Assembly: GCF_030816115.1 (NCBI RefSeq)
Contig: NZ_JAUSXQ010000001.1
Coordinates: 3,701,001 to 3,765,000 of the forward strand
DNA: 64,000 nt
Origin: Chryseobacterium sp. W4I1
Lineage (GTDB): Bacteria; Bacteroidota; Bacteroidia; Flavobacteriales; Weeksellaceae
Reading direction: 5' to 3'
The notes beneath the pieces are model-generated. The model worked only from the letters and a program-made list of their open reading frames with translations. It had not been told where the DNA came from and searched no databases. How positions within the stretch are numbered: the stretch's first letter is position 1; the number at the start of each line of letters is the position of its first letter. This document shows, one piece after another, positions 36,500 to 45,476 of this stretch. The translations under genes were made by a program, and so were the position numbers.

Positions 36500-38839
36500 T
36501 TATCCTTTACTTCTGAAATCTTTTATTTCCTGAATCTTAGCCTGGAAATACTCCTTTTTTTCCGGTGTTTTTTTGATCAGAATTTCAAATGCCTTGATTG
36601 CTTTGGTATATAATTTCTGCTCAAAGTAGAGATTGGCAAGTGTTTCTGTCATCAAATGGGAAATATCATCATTCTTCTCTTTGACCACGTAAGTACTTTC
36701 ATCTCTTAACTGGCTGATTCTTGGGTTATTCTCAATAAAAGCTTCAATCACTTTCTCCTGAATAGGCACCTCTTCCTTGACAATGACAGCGTCTTTCTCC
36801 GATGGCCTGTCTATTTTGAGCCAGCTCTGCCATGTATTGATAAATCCGGGAACATTACTGTCAGCGTGCACCTGACCCTGGTTTTCAGCTTTGACTTCGT
36901 GAGCGGAATCTTGTTTTATTTTTTCTTTCTCAGCTTTTTTTACAGACAAGCTTGAAATATCTGTTCCAAAGAAAGATACATTCATAACCGGTGCTTCTTC
37001 TCTTTTTGGAGTTTTTGGTTCAACAGCTTGTTCAGAATTTTCTCTTTCATTTTCTTTTTCTTCTTCTGTAATTCCTGCTGTTTCTTTTGCAACAGGCACA
37101 TGTGTTTCAGTGTCTTGCTTGGCCTGTACTGCAGGTTCTTCTATTTTCTTATTTACTATTTCTGCAGGCGCAGCTTCCTGCTGCTGTGGAGCTTCAGTTT
37201 TGGTAACAGGAACTGTATTTTCTTTACTGATCATAGAATCCGGCAGATGAGCATCCAGGCTCATTGGTTTCCATGAAGAGACTCTTTCTGCGGCAGGTTC
37301 CTGTTCTTGTATTTGTTGTTCTGCTTTCGCCTCAATTTCTACAGGCTCTATAGGTAGCTCTGGCTCAGTTACTATCTCTTGTACCGGTACAGGTGCAGAT
37401 TGTTCAGCTTTAGGTTCTTCTTTTTCCGTAGACCAGAAATGGAAATTCTGAGTTTCAGCAAAACTGATCTCATGATCTGTGATTTCGGGCTCCTTATTTT
37501 CAATTTTCGGAGTAGCCTGTGCTTCTTTCATTTTTTTCTCCACTTCCTCGATGAGGCGTCTCATTTCTTCCTCATGCTTATTTACATTAGGTTTTGAAAC
37601 TTCGGGAGAGGAAACTGTATCATCACTGTTTGCCTGGATCTTAACATCGGGCAGAAACTGATCCATTCCATGAAAACTAATTTCAGCATCCGGCTGATCT
37701 GCATTTTGATCTTTAGTAACCTCGGTGGAATGCTGTTCTGTTTCAGCGGACATCGATTCTTCTACAGCTTGTTTTTCCTTTTCAGTATCTTCTTTTTCAG
37801 GCGTTAACTCCTCTACTTCATGAAAACTTATATCTTCAGCTTTATCAATTTCCTTTTCTTCTGTCTGAGTGTCGATCTTATCTTCATCAACAATTAATTC
37901 AGGAGTGAACTCTAATCCCGCTTCTATATTTTCCGGCTGTTCTTCTTTTTCTGCTTCTACTTCGTGGAAACTTATATCTTCCGCTTTATCTATTTCCTGC
38001 TTTTCTTCCTTGCTAGCAATTTTATCTTCATCAATCATCAATTCAGGAGTGAACTCTAGTCCTGCTTCTGTATCTTCCGGCTGTTCTTCTTTTTCTGTTT
38101 CAACTTCATGGAAGCTTATATCTTCCGCTTTATCTATTTCCTGCTTTTCTTCCTTGCTAGCAATTTTATCTTCATCAACAATCAATTCAGGGGTGAATTT
38201 AACTCCGCCTTCTGTATCTATATCTTCCTGCTGTTCGTTTTCTTCTGAATTCTGCTCATTGATGATCTTTTCTTTAGGCTCTTCTGTTGCAGGCGAAGAT
38301 TTTTGGGTTACCAATACCCCTGATTCCAGCGTAGATTCGAGATCTATAGTTTCGGAATTTTTGTCCTCAAGGAAATTTTCTTCGCCTTCGAAAAGGATCC
38401 TGTTTCTTTCTCCATTGACATGGATATGTTTAATATCCTGAACAGGCGGTATCATAGAAGCTACTGCTTCGTATTTATTCTGGGGTATTTCAGAAGGCTG
38501 TTCTCTTTTTATAGGGAATGCCTTAGTTTTATAGGTATATTTTACTGTTTTTACTTCAGTTTTAGGAGATTCTTTGTCTTCTAAGACCTCAGATTTTACT
38601 TCCTGCCGGATCTTACCATTGATCAGCTGATAAAGAATTTTTTTGTCTGTAGTGTAAGCAGCTGTCGTTGAAAGTTCTTTCTGATAATTTTCTTTATCAT
38701 AAAGATGTACTCCAAATAAGTGAAGTGCCCTGATGTTTTGAACATAAGGAAAGGCATGAATCTCTTCTTTCAGAAGACCGAGATCTTCTGACTGAATATT
38801 TTTGGGGTTCTTTAATAATTCTAAAACTCTGGGATTCAT
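36500..38839 (-). CDS. Large acidic TPR protein with tandem ISFHEVE repeats
   Basis: 779 aa, cytoplasmic, no signal peptide. The N-terminal 100 residues (RVLELLKNPKNIQSEDL...) precede a long acidic, proline- and glutamate-rich linker. That linker holds about three tandem 48-aa repeats (EIDKAEDISFHEVE plus KEEQPED and FTPELIVDEDKI), and further degenerate copies (ISFHGMDQ, ISFAETQ, VSFFGTD) mark a short linear motif. The C-terminal 100 residues form TPR-like helices (ETLANLYFEQKLYTKAIKAFEILIKKTP). It is encoded just after lptE (1 base apart) in a four-gene unit with the sigma-54 activator. Its function is unknown; repetition of a short motif suggests a multivalent binding scaffold (inference). 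Confidence 0.75.
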   Translation of the reverse strand: MNPRVLELLKNPKNIQSEDLGLLKEEIHAFPYVQNIRALHLFGVHLYDKENYQKELSTTAAYTTDKKILYQLINGKIRQEVKSEVLEDKESPKTEVKTVKYTYKTKAFPIKREQPSEIPQNKYEAVASMIPPVQDIKHIHVNGERNRILFEGEENFLEDKNSETIDLESTLESGVLVTQKSSPATEEPKEKIINEQNSEENEQQEDIDTEGGVKFTPELIVDEDKIASKEEKQEIDKAEDISFHEVETEKEEQPEDTEAGLEFTPELMIDEDKIASKEEKQEIDKAEDISFHEVEAEKEEQPENIEAGLEFTPELIVDEDKIDTQTEEKEIDKAEDISFHEVEELTPEKEDTEKEKQAVEESMSAETEQHSTEVTKDQNADQPDAEISFHGMDQFLPDVKIQANSDDTVSSPEVSKPNVNKHEEEMRRLIEEVEKKMKEAQATPKIENKEPEITDHEISFAETQNFHFWSTEKEEPKAEQSAPVPVQEIVTEPELPIEPVEIEAKAEQQIQEQEPAAERVSSWKPMSLDAHLPDSMISKENTVPVTKTEAPQQQEAAPAEIVNKKIEEPAVQAKQDTETHVPVAKETAGITEEEKENERENSEQAVEPKTPKREEAPVMNVSFFGTDISSLSVKKAEKEKIKQDSAHEVKAENQGQVHADSNVPGFINTWQSWLKIDRPSEKDAVIVKEEVPIQEKVIEAFIENNPRISQLRDESTYVVKEKNDDISHLMTETLANLYFEQKLYTKAIKAFEILIKKTPEKKEYFQAKIQEIKDFRSKG
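37815..38215 (-). repeat. In-frame tandem repeats of about 144 bp within the TPR gene
   Basis: Two nearly identical copies and one diverged copy, encoding EIDKAEDISFHEVE units separated by the acidic spacer FTPEL(I/M)(V/I)DEDKI. The first two copies differ at only a few bases, so recent slippage or recombination is likely. Confidence 0.8.
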
Positions 38840-38840
38840 T

Positions 38841-39362
38841 TTACCAATTGGCTACAATATCGTTAAATATCTTGTTAATAATTCTGTCTGTCACAAGCTT
38901 CACCTGGGAAGCTTCGATCTCACTCTGGGTAAGGTTACTGTTGAAAACGGCTTCATCGGAATAAGTTCTGTCAAAACTGGAATCCGGATGCACTTTATTT
39001 TCGTAATGTACTTTCACGGTGATTGTCAGCTTGCTCTGGGCCTGCTGAACCACACCTCCCGAAGGGTTTGTCGTCGTATTTGAGCTGATGGTAGTTGGAG
39101 AAAAACCATAATCAGAAATTTCCCCTTCTATCAGAATATCAGGATTTGATTTTGTCCCTTTCAAGGTTGTTCTCTGTAGAAACCTGTTTTGGATATCTGT
39201 AGAAAACTGCTGGGAAAGGGTTGGATTGACAAGCGCTGCATTATTTGGAAATTCGTTGATCTGGACCGTCTTTTCATCCGTCAGTGAAGATCCTGTAAAC
39301 GAGTAACACTGATGAAACAGCGAAAGAATGACAAAACCGAATATTATTTTTAATTTACTCAT
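38841..39362 (-). CDS. lptE: LptE-like LPS-assembly lipoprotein
   Basis: 173 aa. Lipoprotein signal with lipobox LFHQC. The mature protein opens with YSFTGSSL and has the family's VQINEFPNNAALVNPTLSQ and FLQRTTLKGTKSNPDILIEGEISDY segments, then a long beta sheet, as in LptE, which plugs LptD in the outer membrane. Its start codon overlaps the stop of an unlisted 49-aa ORF, and it is followed after 1 base by the TPR gene. LptD is not nearby. Confidence 0.82.
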   Translation of the reverse strand: MSKLKIIFGFVILSLFHQCYSFTGSSLTDEKTVQINEFPNNAALVNPTLSQQFSTDIQNRFLQRTTLKGTKSNPDILIEGEISDYGFSPTTISSNTTTNPSGGVVQQAQSKLTITVKVHYENKVHPDSSFDRTYSDEAVFNSNLTQSEIEASQVKLVTDRIINKIFNDIVANW

Positions 39363-39504
39363 ACCATTTTTTGATTATCAACTCTAAAACATCGCTACGA
39401 TGAATCCCTCTATATCTTTTTTTGAAAAGTTCAGCTTCCTGAGAAACAGACTTCCCTATACTGAAATCAGATCCTTTTGCAGCTATTGCCTCTAAATTTT
39501 TCAT
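39355..39504 (-). CDS. Small basic 49-aa protein between sigma-54 activator and lptE
   Basis: Frame MKNLEAIAAKGSDFSIGKSV then SQEAELFKKRYRGI then HRSDVLELIIKKWYE. It starts with ATG 8 bases after the sigma-54 activator gene ends, and its stop (TAA at 39357) overlaps the lptE start in the typical TATGAGTAA arrangement. Such coupling supports a real gene. It has a mixed-charge helical composition and no known family. It is probably an accessory of the envelope-stress or LPS unit (inference). Confidence 0.65.
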   Translation of the reverse strand: MKNLEAIAAKGSDFSIGKSVSQEAELFKKRYRGIHRSDVLELIIKKWYE

Positions 39505-39512
39505 CCGTTTTT

Positions 39513-40799
39513 TTAGTCTTCTAAGTTATATTGTTTTATTTTTCTGTATAAAGTTCTCTGCGAAATACCAAGCTCGTCAGCAGCCCTGTTCCTGCGTCCT
39601 TTATGCTTCTCCAACGCTTTGATTATCAAATCTTTTTCATTATTCTGAAGTGATAGAGATTCCGGTCTGTTCTCTTCTATTTCTATATCTTCAACGTCTT
39701 CGTAACTGTCATCAGCATTGGAGATTATAGTAGGTGCAGACTGCGCCGCCGGTGATTTATCTTCAAAATAAAGGAGCGAATTCTGGGCCACAGATTGGGT
39801 CTGGTCTGCAGAATAAATTCTGTTGATCAGATTTTTTTCCTGATTGCTGAGGTCGGCTGTTCCTTTGTTTTTGATCAGTTCTGAAGTGAGCGATTTTAAA
39901 TCATTGATATCACTTCTCATGTCAAAGAGAATTTTATACATAATTTCTCTTTCGCTTCCGAAATCATTCTGCTTCTGGGCCGTCTGATTATTGACCACCA
40001 TTGGAAGATGGGTTTCCATCGGAATATATTCTGCGAGTTTCTCAACGGTAATTTCCCGGTTTCTTTCCACCACAGTCATCTGCTCTACAAGATTTCTTAA
40101 CTGACGGATGTTTCCCGGGAAAGTATAATTTTCAATATAATGAACGGCACTAGGCTCCAACTCCAGTTCCGGCATTCTGTATTTTTCTGCAAAATCTATA
40201 GAAAACTTTCTGAATAACAGATGAATATCTCCTTTTCTTTCTCTTAAAGGAGGCATGTCGATCTGAACGGTATTTAAACGGTAGTAAAGGTCTTCACGGA
40301 ATCTTCCGTCATGAATAGCCTTCATCATATTCACATTGGTAGCCGCTACAATTCTTACATTGGTCTTCTGAACCTGTGATGAACCCACTTTCATAAATTC
40401 TCCGCTTTCCAGTACCCTTAAAAGACGTACCTGGGTTTGAAGGGGAAGTTCTCCCACCTCATCAAGGAAGATTGTTCCACCGTCTGCCACTTCAAAATAT
40501 CCTTTTCGGGTAGCTGTAGCTCCGGTAAATGCTCCTTTTTCGTGTCCGAATAATTCTGAATCTATTGTTCCTTCCGGGATCGCTCCACAGTTCACCACAA
40601 TATAAGGCTGATGTTTTCTTTTTGATTCTGAATGGATAATTTTCGGGATAAATTCTTTTCCCACCCCACTTTCTCCAATCACCAGAACGGAAATATCCGT
40701 GGGTGCTACCTGGATTGCCTTTTCTAAAGCCCTGTTCAATGCGGGAAAGTTCCCGATGATTCCAAAGCGGTTTTTTATGGTTTGTAACTCGTTGCTCAT
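39513..40799 (-). CDS. Sigma-54-dependent transcriptional activator (Fis type)
   Basis: 428 aa. The AAA+ domain covers about residues 15-250: Walker A GESGVGKEF, the sigma-54 contact motif ELFGHEKGAFTGA, and Walker B GGTIFLDEVGELPLQTQVRLLRVLE with the sensor region. The Fis-type helix-turn-helix is at the end (DLIIKALEKHKGRRNRAADELGIS...). There is no N-terminal receiver domain, so it is not a classical response regulator and may be controlled by another route. It is the first gene of a unit with the 49-aa protein, lptE and the TPR protein. No -24/-12 promoter was found upstream. Confidence 0.93.
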   Translation of the reverse strand: MSNELQTIKNRFGIIGNFPALNRALEKAIQVAPTDISVLVIGESGVGKEFIPKIIHSESKRKHQPYIVVNCGAIPEGTIDSELFGHEKGAFTGATATRKGYFEVADGGTIFLDEVGELPLQTQVRLLRVLESGEFMKVGSSQVQKTNVRIVAATNVNMMKAIHDGRFREDLYYRLNTVQIDMPPLRERKGDIHLLFRKFSIDFAEKYRMPELELEPSAVHYIENYTFPGNIRQLRNLVEQMTVVERNREITVEKLAEYIPMETHLPMVVNNQTAQKQNDFGSEREIMYKILFDMRSDINDLKSLTSELIKNKGTADLSNQEKNLINRIYSADQTQSVAQNSLLYFEDKSPAAQSAPTIISNADDSYEDVEDIEIEENRPESLSLQNNEKDLIIKALEKHKGRRNRAADELGISQRTLYRKIKQYNLED

Positions 40800-40889
40800 A
40801 AGTAAATTTTTGATTATTGATCTAATAATAATCTACAGTTCTGTTATCTGTTTCCTGTAGACCTTGTTAAAGTGAAGGATGTAGACATC

Positions 40890-41624
40890 TCATATCTTGT
40901 CTTCATCGTGCGTCCTTAATGCTAAGGTTTTTAAATCTAAATAATCTTTGTTTCTGATCTTAGAAACTTTACTTTTAAAGTATGTATTTTCAGCAAAGTC
41001 ATATTCTTTGCTTTGGTTTTCAAAATTTTCTGAGGCTTTGTGATATCTTCCAAGCTCAAAATAAGTCACTCCAAGCTTGTAATGGCCATACATTCCTTTG
41101 AAATAGCTTTTTGATGAAAGAAAATTTTCAATGATCTCAGCTGCTTTTTCTTTTTGCTCTAAAGGATTGTAAGAGATAGTTTTTACCACCCCCGGATGAT
41201 AATCTCCATTTAGAGACCGTCCCAGATGATTAAGATAATATTTTTCTTGCTTAAGATCACGGACAGTACCGATATAATCCCGCAGAAACTGGAATTTATA
41301 CAAGCCTCTGTAGCCTAAATGCATTTTAGAATCTACAGCAATAGCTTTGTCAATAAGAATTTTCCAGTTGACAAAATCTCCGTTCTTTAAGTAAGGAACG
41401 GCTTTTTCGATATAAGTATTAGAGAAATCCGGACATAGTCCGATGGCTTTATCAAAGGCTTCCTGAGATTCCCTGCTGCCCCGGCTGTCTGAAACCCAGT
41501 TGTATAACCCACAGGATTTTTTGCAGTTCTCACCCTCTACTGCATTACAGTTGACCTGTGCAATAGTATTGGTGTAAACGATAAGGAGCAAAAAGCTAAG
41601 GTAATACCTCTGAAACTTTTCCAT
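40890..41624 (-). CDS. Exported TPR-like protein
   Basis: 244 aa from the ATG at 41624 (a TTG upstream at 41630 is less likely). Signal peptide MEKFQRYYLSFLLLIVYTNTIAQ. Then Cys-rich VNCNAVEGENCKKSCGLYNW and TPR-like units (AFDKAIGLCPDFSNTYIEKAVPYLKNGDFVNWK, GMYGHYKLGVTYFELGRYHKASENFENQ). Its start lies within the decayed gene remnant described next, suggesting the two were once adjacent. The function is unknown. Confidence 0.65.
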   Translation of the reverse strand: MEKFQRYYLSFLLLIVYTNTIAQVNCNAVEGENCKKSCGLYNWVSDSRGSRESQEAFDKAIGLCPDFSNTYIEKAVPYLKNGDFVNWKILIDKAIAVDSKMHLGYRGLYKFQFLRDYIGTVRDLKQEKYYLNHLGRSLNGDYHPGVVKTISYNPLEQKEKAAEIIENFLSSKSYFKGMYGHYKLGVTYFELGRYHKASENFENQSKEYDFAENTYFKSKVSKIRNKDYLDLKTLALRTHDEDKI

Positions 41625-41913
41625 TCTCAATTTTATAGGTTAAATACTGATAATAGCCTGCTTTAAAACTTTTTATCTCTAGGAATAAGCTATCCCGCGA
41701 TTTTGTGCATCGCAGAAGCTTATCTTCCGGTTCTTTAATTCAGTCCTGTTTTTCCTCCACAATTTACTAAAAATCTTACGGTAATGTAGCCATTCATTTT
41801 AGTTTCGGAAGATTCTATTTTCTTGGCAGTTTTTCTATAATGTATATCTTCTCTCCTTTATAGTTAAACTGTTGAATACTTGATACAAGCAATATACCGT
41901 TCTTATCCGGGTT
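41596..41913 (-). pseudogene. Decayed TonB-C-like secreted protein gene downstream of miaB
   Basis: Three frames on the minus strand contain coherent fragments of one protein: GEKIYIIEKLPRK (41815-41913), NGYITVRFLVNCGGKTG (41735-41843) and YYQYLTYKIENGKVSEVLP (41596-41739). NGYITVRFxVNCxGKTG and the YYQYLTxKIENGK tail resemble small secreted Bacteroidetes proteins with a TonB-C-like fold (from memory). No start codon remains, and at least two frameshifts plus a deletion separate the parts. The 3' end overlaps the start of the TPR gene at 40890-41624. Confidence 0.65.
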
Positions 41914-41918
41914 TTAAA

Positions 41919-43355
41919 TTATTCTGCAGTTCTTCCTAAAAGTGTGCCCTGTGTATTATCATAGACAAAAACATCCACAATGTCACCCACTTTTTGCCCT
42001 TCCTGCATATCGAACACACAAACTGCATTCTGGGAATTCCTTCCTTTCCACTGGTTTTCATTTTTTCTGGAAGTTCCTTCTATCAGAACCTGGTGTACTC
42101 TTCCAACGTAAGTTTCCATCCTTTTCCTGGATAGTTCACGCTGAAGTTCAATAACTTCATTCAAACGCTTCTGCTTTACTTCAAAAGGAATATTGTCTTC
42201 CATCTTTTTATGCGCCGGTGTTCCGGGCCTTTCTGAATAGGCAAACATATAACCGTAGTCATATTCCACTTCTCTCATCAGGCTTAATGTATCCTGGTGA
42301 TCTTCTTCAGTCTCATTACAGAAGCCGATGATCATATCCTGGGAAAAAGCAATATCAGGAACAATCTCCTTTGCTTTTCTGATTAAATCTAAATATTCTT
42401 CACGGGTATGCTGTCTGTTCATTGCAAGAAGCATATTATTGCTCCCGCTCTGGACAGGAAGGTGAACGTAATTACAGATATTGTCATGTTTTGCAATCAT
42501 TCTGAATACATCCAGGCTCATATCCTGAGGATTGGAAGTAGAGAATCTTACTCTCATTTCGGGAACAGCTTTAGCCACCAAATCAAGCAATTGAGCAAAA
42601 TCAACGGCGGTTGCTTTCTGCATTTCAGAAGCTTTTGCGAAATCCTTTTTAGGACCTCCTCCATACCATAAGTATGAGTCTACATTTTGTCCTAAAAGAG
42701 TAATTTCTTTGTACCCGTTATTTAAAAGATCCTTACATTCTGCAATGATAGAATGTGGATCACGGCTTCTTTCTCTTCCTCTGGTAAAAGGAACCACACA
42801 GAAGGTACACATGTTATCGCAGCCTCTGGTGATGGTTACAAATGCTGTAACTCCGTTTCCGCCTAAACGTACAGGGTTGATATCTGCGTAAGTTTCTTCC
42901 TTGGAAAGGATTACATTAATGGCATCTCTCCCGTCTTCGGTTTCCTGCAAAAGATTAGGAAGATCCCTATAAGCATCAGGGCCTACCACAAGATCTACCA
43001 GCTGTTCTTCTTCTAAGAATTTGGTTTTCAAACGTTCTGCCATACATCCGAGAACGCCAACCGTCATATTTGGTTTTTCTTTCTTAAGTCTTTTGAACTG
43101 GGCAAGACGCATTCTTACAGTCTGCTCTGCCTTTTCACGGATGGAACAGGTATTTAAAAGGATAAGGTCTGCTTCTTCCACTTTCAGGGTGGTATTGTAT
43201 CCCTGCTCATTCAGAATAGAGGCAACAATCTCAGAATCAGAAAAGTTCATCTGACAGCCATAGCTTTCTAAAAAGAGTTTTTTAGAGTTCTCAGGCTTTT
43301 CAGCGATGGCAAAAGCTTCGCCCTGTTTTGTTTCGTCTATATATTTTTCCTGCAC
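41919..43355 (-). CDS. miaB: tRNA-2-methylthio-N6-dimethylallyladenosine synthase
   Basis: Radical-SAM methylthiotransferase that adds the methylthio group to i6A37 in tRNAs, 478 aa from the GTG at 43355 (a TTG at 43364 is the alternative). N-terminal UPF0004 motif GCQMNFSDSEIVASIL with cluster cysteines (CSIREKAEQ, GCMAERLK), radical-SAM CDNMCTFC (CxxxCxxC), and a C-terminal TRAM domain (QNAVCVFDMQEGQKVGDIVD). A small remnant lies directly upstream. Confidence 0.95.
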   Translation of the reverse strand: MQEKYIDETKQGEAFAIAEKPENSKKLFLESYGCQMNFSDSEIVASILNEQGYNTTLKVEEADLILLNTCSIREKAEQTVRMRLAQFKRLKKEKPNMTVGVLGCMAERLKTKFLEEEQLVDLVVGPDAYRDLPNLLQETEDGRDAINVILSKEETYADINPVRLGGNGVTAFVTITRGCDNMCTFCVVPFTRGRERSRDPHSIIAECKDLLNNGYKEITLLGQNVDSYLWYGGGPKKDFAKASEMQKATAVDFAQLLDLVAKAVPEMRVRFSTSNPQDMSLDVFRMIAKHDNICNYVHLPVQSGSNNMLLAMNRQHTREEYLDLIRKAKEIVPDIAFSQDMIIGFCNETEEDHQDTLSLMREVEYDYGYMFAYSERPGTPAHKKMEDNIPFEVKQKRLNEVIELQRELSRKRMETYVGRVHQVLIEGTSRKNENQWKGRNSQNAVCVFDMQEGQKVGDIVDVFVYDNTQGTLLGRTAE

Positions 43356-43532
43356 TGTAATCAATTTAAGTTCAATATTCAGGATACAAAGTTCAATGCT
43401 GAGGGATGAAATTTAGCTCCTGAACAGATTAGTCTGCAAAGATACAAAATATTGTGACAGAATGTCAGGACTATCTTCCGATAAATTTTACTGAAAATTC
43501 CACTGGAAAAATAATATTCTAATCATGATCAG

Positions 43533-43619
43533 CTATATCATCTCTGCCTGAGGTGCCTGTTGGGAGAAACCTTTAACTCCAAGGAAAAGTAAAGGCAGTA
43601 ATAAAAGATATTTTTCAAG
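43533..43619 (-). pseudogene. Remnant of a signal-peptide-encoding gene start
   Basis: A minus-strand frame of 29 codons reads LEKYLLLLPLLFLGVKGFSQ then QAPQAEMI and stops at 43533. This is a textbook signal peptide with a cleavage site at GFSQ, but the first codon is CTT (one change from an ATG-AAA-type start) and nothing of the mature protein is left. It lies just after the 161-aa gene's stop codon. It looks like the debris of a secreted-protein gene. Confidence 0.45.
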
Positions 43620-43627
43620 TAATTGAT

Positions 43628-44113
43628 TTATAGATCTGTTGATATTGAAGAGATATTCATCTTAATTTTGACCTGTGAAGTGACGGGATGGCCGTTGCAT
43701 GAAGCTGGTATCCAGTCTTTTTTTATACGTCTTACCACATATTTCATATCATCAAAAAAATAAGAGCTGTTGGCTACTTTCGGACTTCCTTCAATATCGG
43801 TGACTTTTCCTGTCTGATCTATCGTAATAGTGAATGTAAAATCTCCGTTCAGCACATAAAAATCTGAGTTCAGATAATCTAACATAAATTTTCTCAAGGT
43901 TTCTTTATAAACAAGAACACCGCCTTCAAATCCGGCAGGTTTAAAATCATTACAATTCTTTACGGCAACCTGCAAAAGTGGTTGTTTAATGTCTATTTTT
44001 AACAGGTTTTTATTAACCTCGGCAATGTTATTATCCCCTCTTTCTTCAATGTCCTGCTGTGCAAAAGTAAAATTTGCCACAAGCATTGTTATAAATAATA
44101 TAAATGCTTTCAT
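43628..44113 (-). CDS. Exported protein with TonB-C-like domain
   Basis: 161 aa with a signal peptide (MKAFILFITMLVANFTFAQ). The second half has FTITIDQTGKVTDIEG, KYVVRRIKKDWIPASCNGHPVTSQVKIKMN, the order of strands and the helix of the TonB C-terminal domain (energy-transducer TonB-like). No transmembrane anchor beyond the signal peptide, so it is not a classical TonB. The decayed gene downstream of miaB appears to be a relative. Followed on the same strand by gene debris. Confidence 0.65.
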   Translation of the reverse strand: MKAFILFITMLVANFTFAQQDIEERGDNNIAEVNKNLLKIDIKQPLLQVAVKNCNDFKPAGFEGGVLVYKETLRKFMLDYLNSDFYVLNGDFTFTITIDQTGKVTDIEGSPKVANSSYFFDDMKYVVRRIKKDWIPASCNGHPVTSQVKIKMNISSISTDL

Positions 44114-44186
44114 AGAAGCGTATCCATTGGTTATTAAGATTCTTTGAACAAAGTTAATTTTTAATTGTTTGATAAAAAAGAAAAAC

Positions 44187-44213
44187 TTCAGGCATTCACC
44201 CGAAGTTTTTTAA
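44187..44213 (-). terminator. Terminator after the MFS transporter gene
   Basis: Stem AAACTTC-GG / CC-GAAGTTT with one mismatch, followed by T-rich bases on the minus strand, about 20 bases past the stop at 44232. Confidence 0.7.
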
Positions 44214-44231
44214 CAAAATATTGAATTTAAA

Positions 44232-45476
44232 TTATGTATTCAAGGGCTGGGATTGTACTTTGCTTCCCGTTTCTTTTAACATCGTTGAAATCAAAACAGC
44301 CAATACAATTCCTGTTATCCAGAATAATATGGAATGTTGAAAATGCATATCTCCGGAAGAAATGTCCAGACTTTTCCCGAACCATCTGCTGAATACAGGA
44401 CTTACCAGTGTAGTAACTCCAAAAGTGATAAAATTAATAGCTCCGGTTGCACTTCCTTTTACATAATCAGGATTGGCTTCTTTAATAATGGAATATGGGA
44501 TCATCGCTGCTCCTGAACCAAGCCCAAAAATAAACATACTGATTTTCGCAGGGTAAAGTTCCGGCAGGTAAATCAGCTGTAGAAAACTTAAGATCATCAG
44601 AATAGCTCCGGCCATCAGAACAGGCTTTCTTCTTCCTATTTTATCGGTGATAAATCCTAAAAGCGGGCATCCGAACACCCATCCAAAAGCTACCATAGCA
44701 CTGGTAATGGCAGCATCGTGAAATAGAAATTCTTTATCTTTTTGAAAGAAGGCAACTCCCCAGGTCATTGCAAAGATGGTAGTAGGGGCGAACAATAATC
44801 CTGAAATAATTCCACAGAGCCAGGATTGGGGATTTTTAAAAACAATTTTGTACGGTTCCAGATATCCGACTTTTTTTACAGGATCTCCAGACTGTACTTC
44901 AGCCTGTTTTTCACCGGGAATGACAAAGAATAAGCAAAATGCTGTAATCAAAGTGATAATTCCGGACCAAAGCCAGAATGTATCGATATTGATTCCTTCT
45001 TCTACCCATGGCCCCACTACAAACTGCCCGGCTGTTCCGCCCAGCATTCCTATACATTGGGTAACTCCGACCGCTGTAGCCAGAGATTTAGATGAAAAGC
45101 CTTTACTCGCCAGATAAACACAGCCCGGAAATGCAAAAGCACAACCAGCTCCCTGCAAAAGTCTGCCCGCGATACCACCAGTATAGGTAGATATTAAAAA
45201 CAGCAGACAGCCCACTCCAAGAATTAAAGCTCCGCCAAAAAGTGATTTTTTCCCTCCGAACTTATCTAAAGCAATTCCTGCAATAAGGCTGCAGGTGGAA
45301 TAAGTGTAATAATAGGTTCCGATCATACTCACCAGCTTCAGCTCTGTTGTATTGAAATTGCTGACGAGTTCCGGAATCATTACTGCAGGTGCGGAACGGA
45401 TCACATAATCAAGGAAATAAAATACGAGCCCGAATACCCAGGCGATGATATAAAATCTTTTTAAGGAAGCATTCAT
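44232..45476 (-). CDS. Major facilitator superfamily transporter
   Basis: 414 aa with about 12 hydrophobic segments. MFS loop signature GIALDKFGGKKSLFGG (loop 2-3, GxxxDRxGRR-like) and the second-half repeat FITDKIGRRKPVLMAG are visible. Its ATG overlaps the stop of the upstream PoxB-type gene (TAATG), so the two are coupled. A transported substrate linked to pyruvate or acetate metabolism is likely by context (inference). Confidence 0.88.
   Translation of the reverse strand: MNASLKRFYIIAWVFGLVFYFLDYVIRSAPAVMIPELVSNFNTTELKLVSMIGTYYYTYSTCSLIAGIALDKFGGKKSLFGGALILGVGCLLFLISTYTGGIAGRLLQGAGCAFAFPGCVYLASKGFSSKSLATAVGVTQCIGMLGGTAGQFVVGPWVEEGINIDTFWLWSGIITLITAFCLFFVIPGEKQAEVQSGDPVKKVGYLEPYKIVFKNPQSWLCGIISGLLFAPTTIFAMTWGVAFFQKDKEFLFHDAAITSAMVAFGWVFGCPLLGFITDKIGRRKPVLMAGAILMILSFLQLIYLPELYPAKISMFIFGLGSGAAMIPYSIIKEANPDYVKGSATGAINFITFGVTTLVSPVFSRWFGKSLDISSGDMHFQHSILFWITGIVLAVLISTMLKETGSKVQSQPLNT

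Noticed and set aside
37815..38215. Possible CRISPR-like direct repeats
   Set aside because: The repeats are coding, in frame, and about 144 bp long with no unique spacers of constant size; they are protein repeats.
37869..38441. A 190-codon plus-strand ORF rich in Ser opposite the repeat region of the TPR gene
   Set aside because: It is the reverse complement of an acidic repeat tract (glutamate codons read as Ser/Leu), so it is a shadow of the real minus-strand gene.
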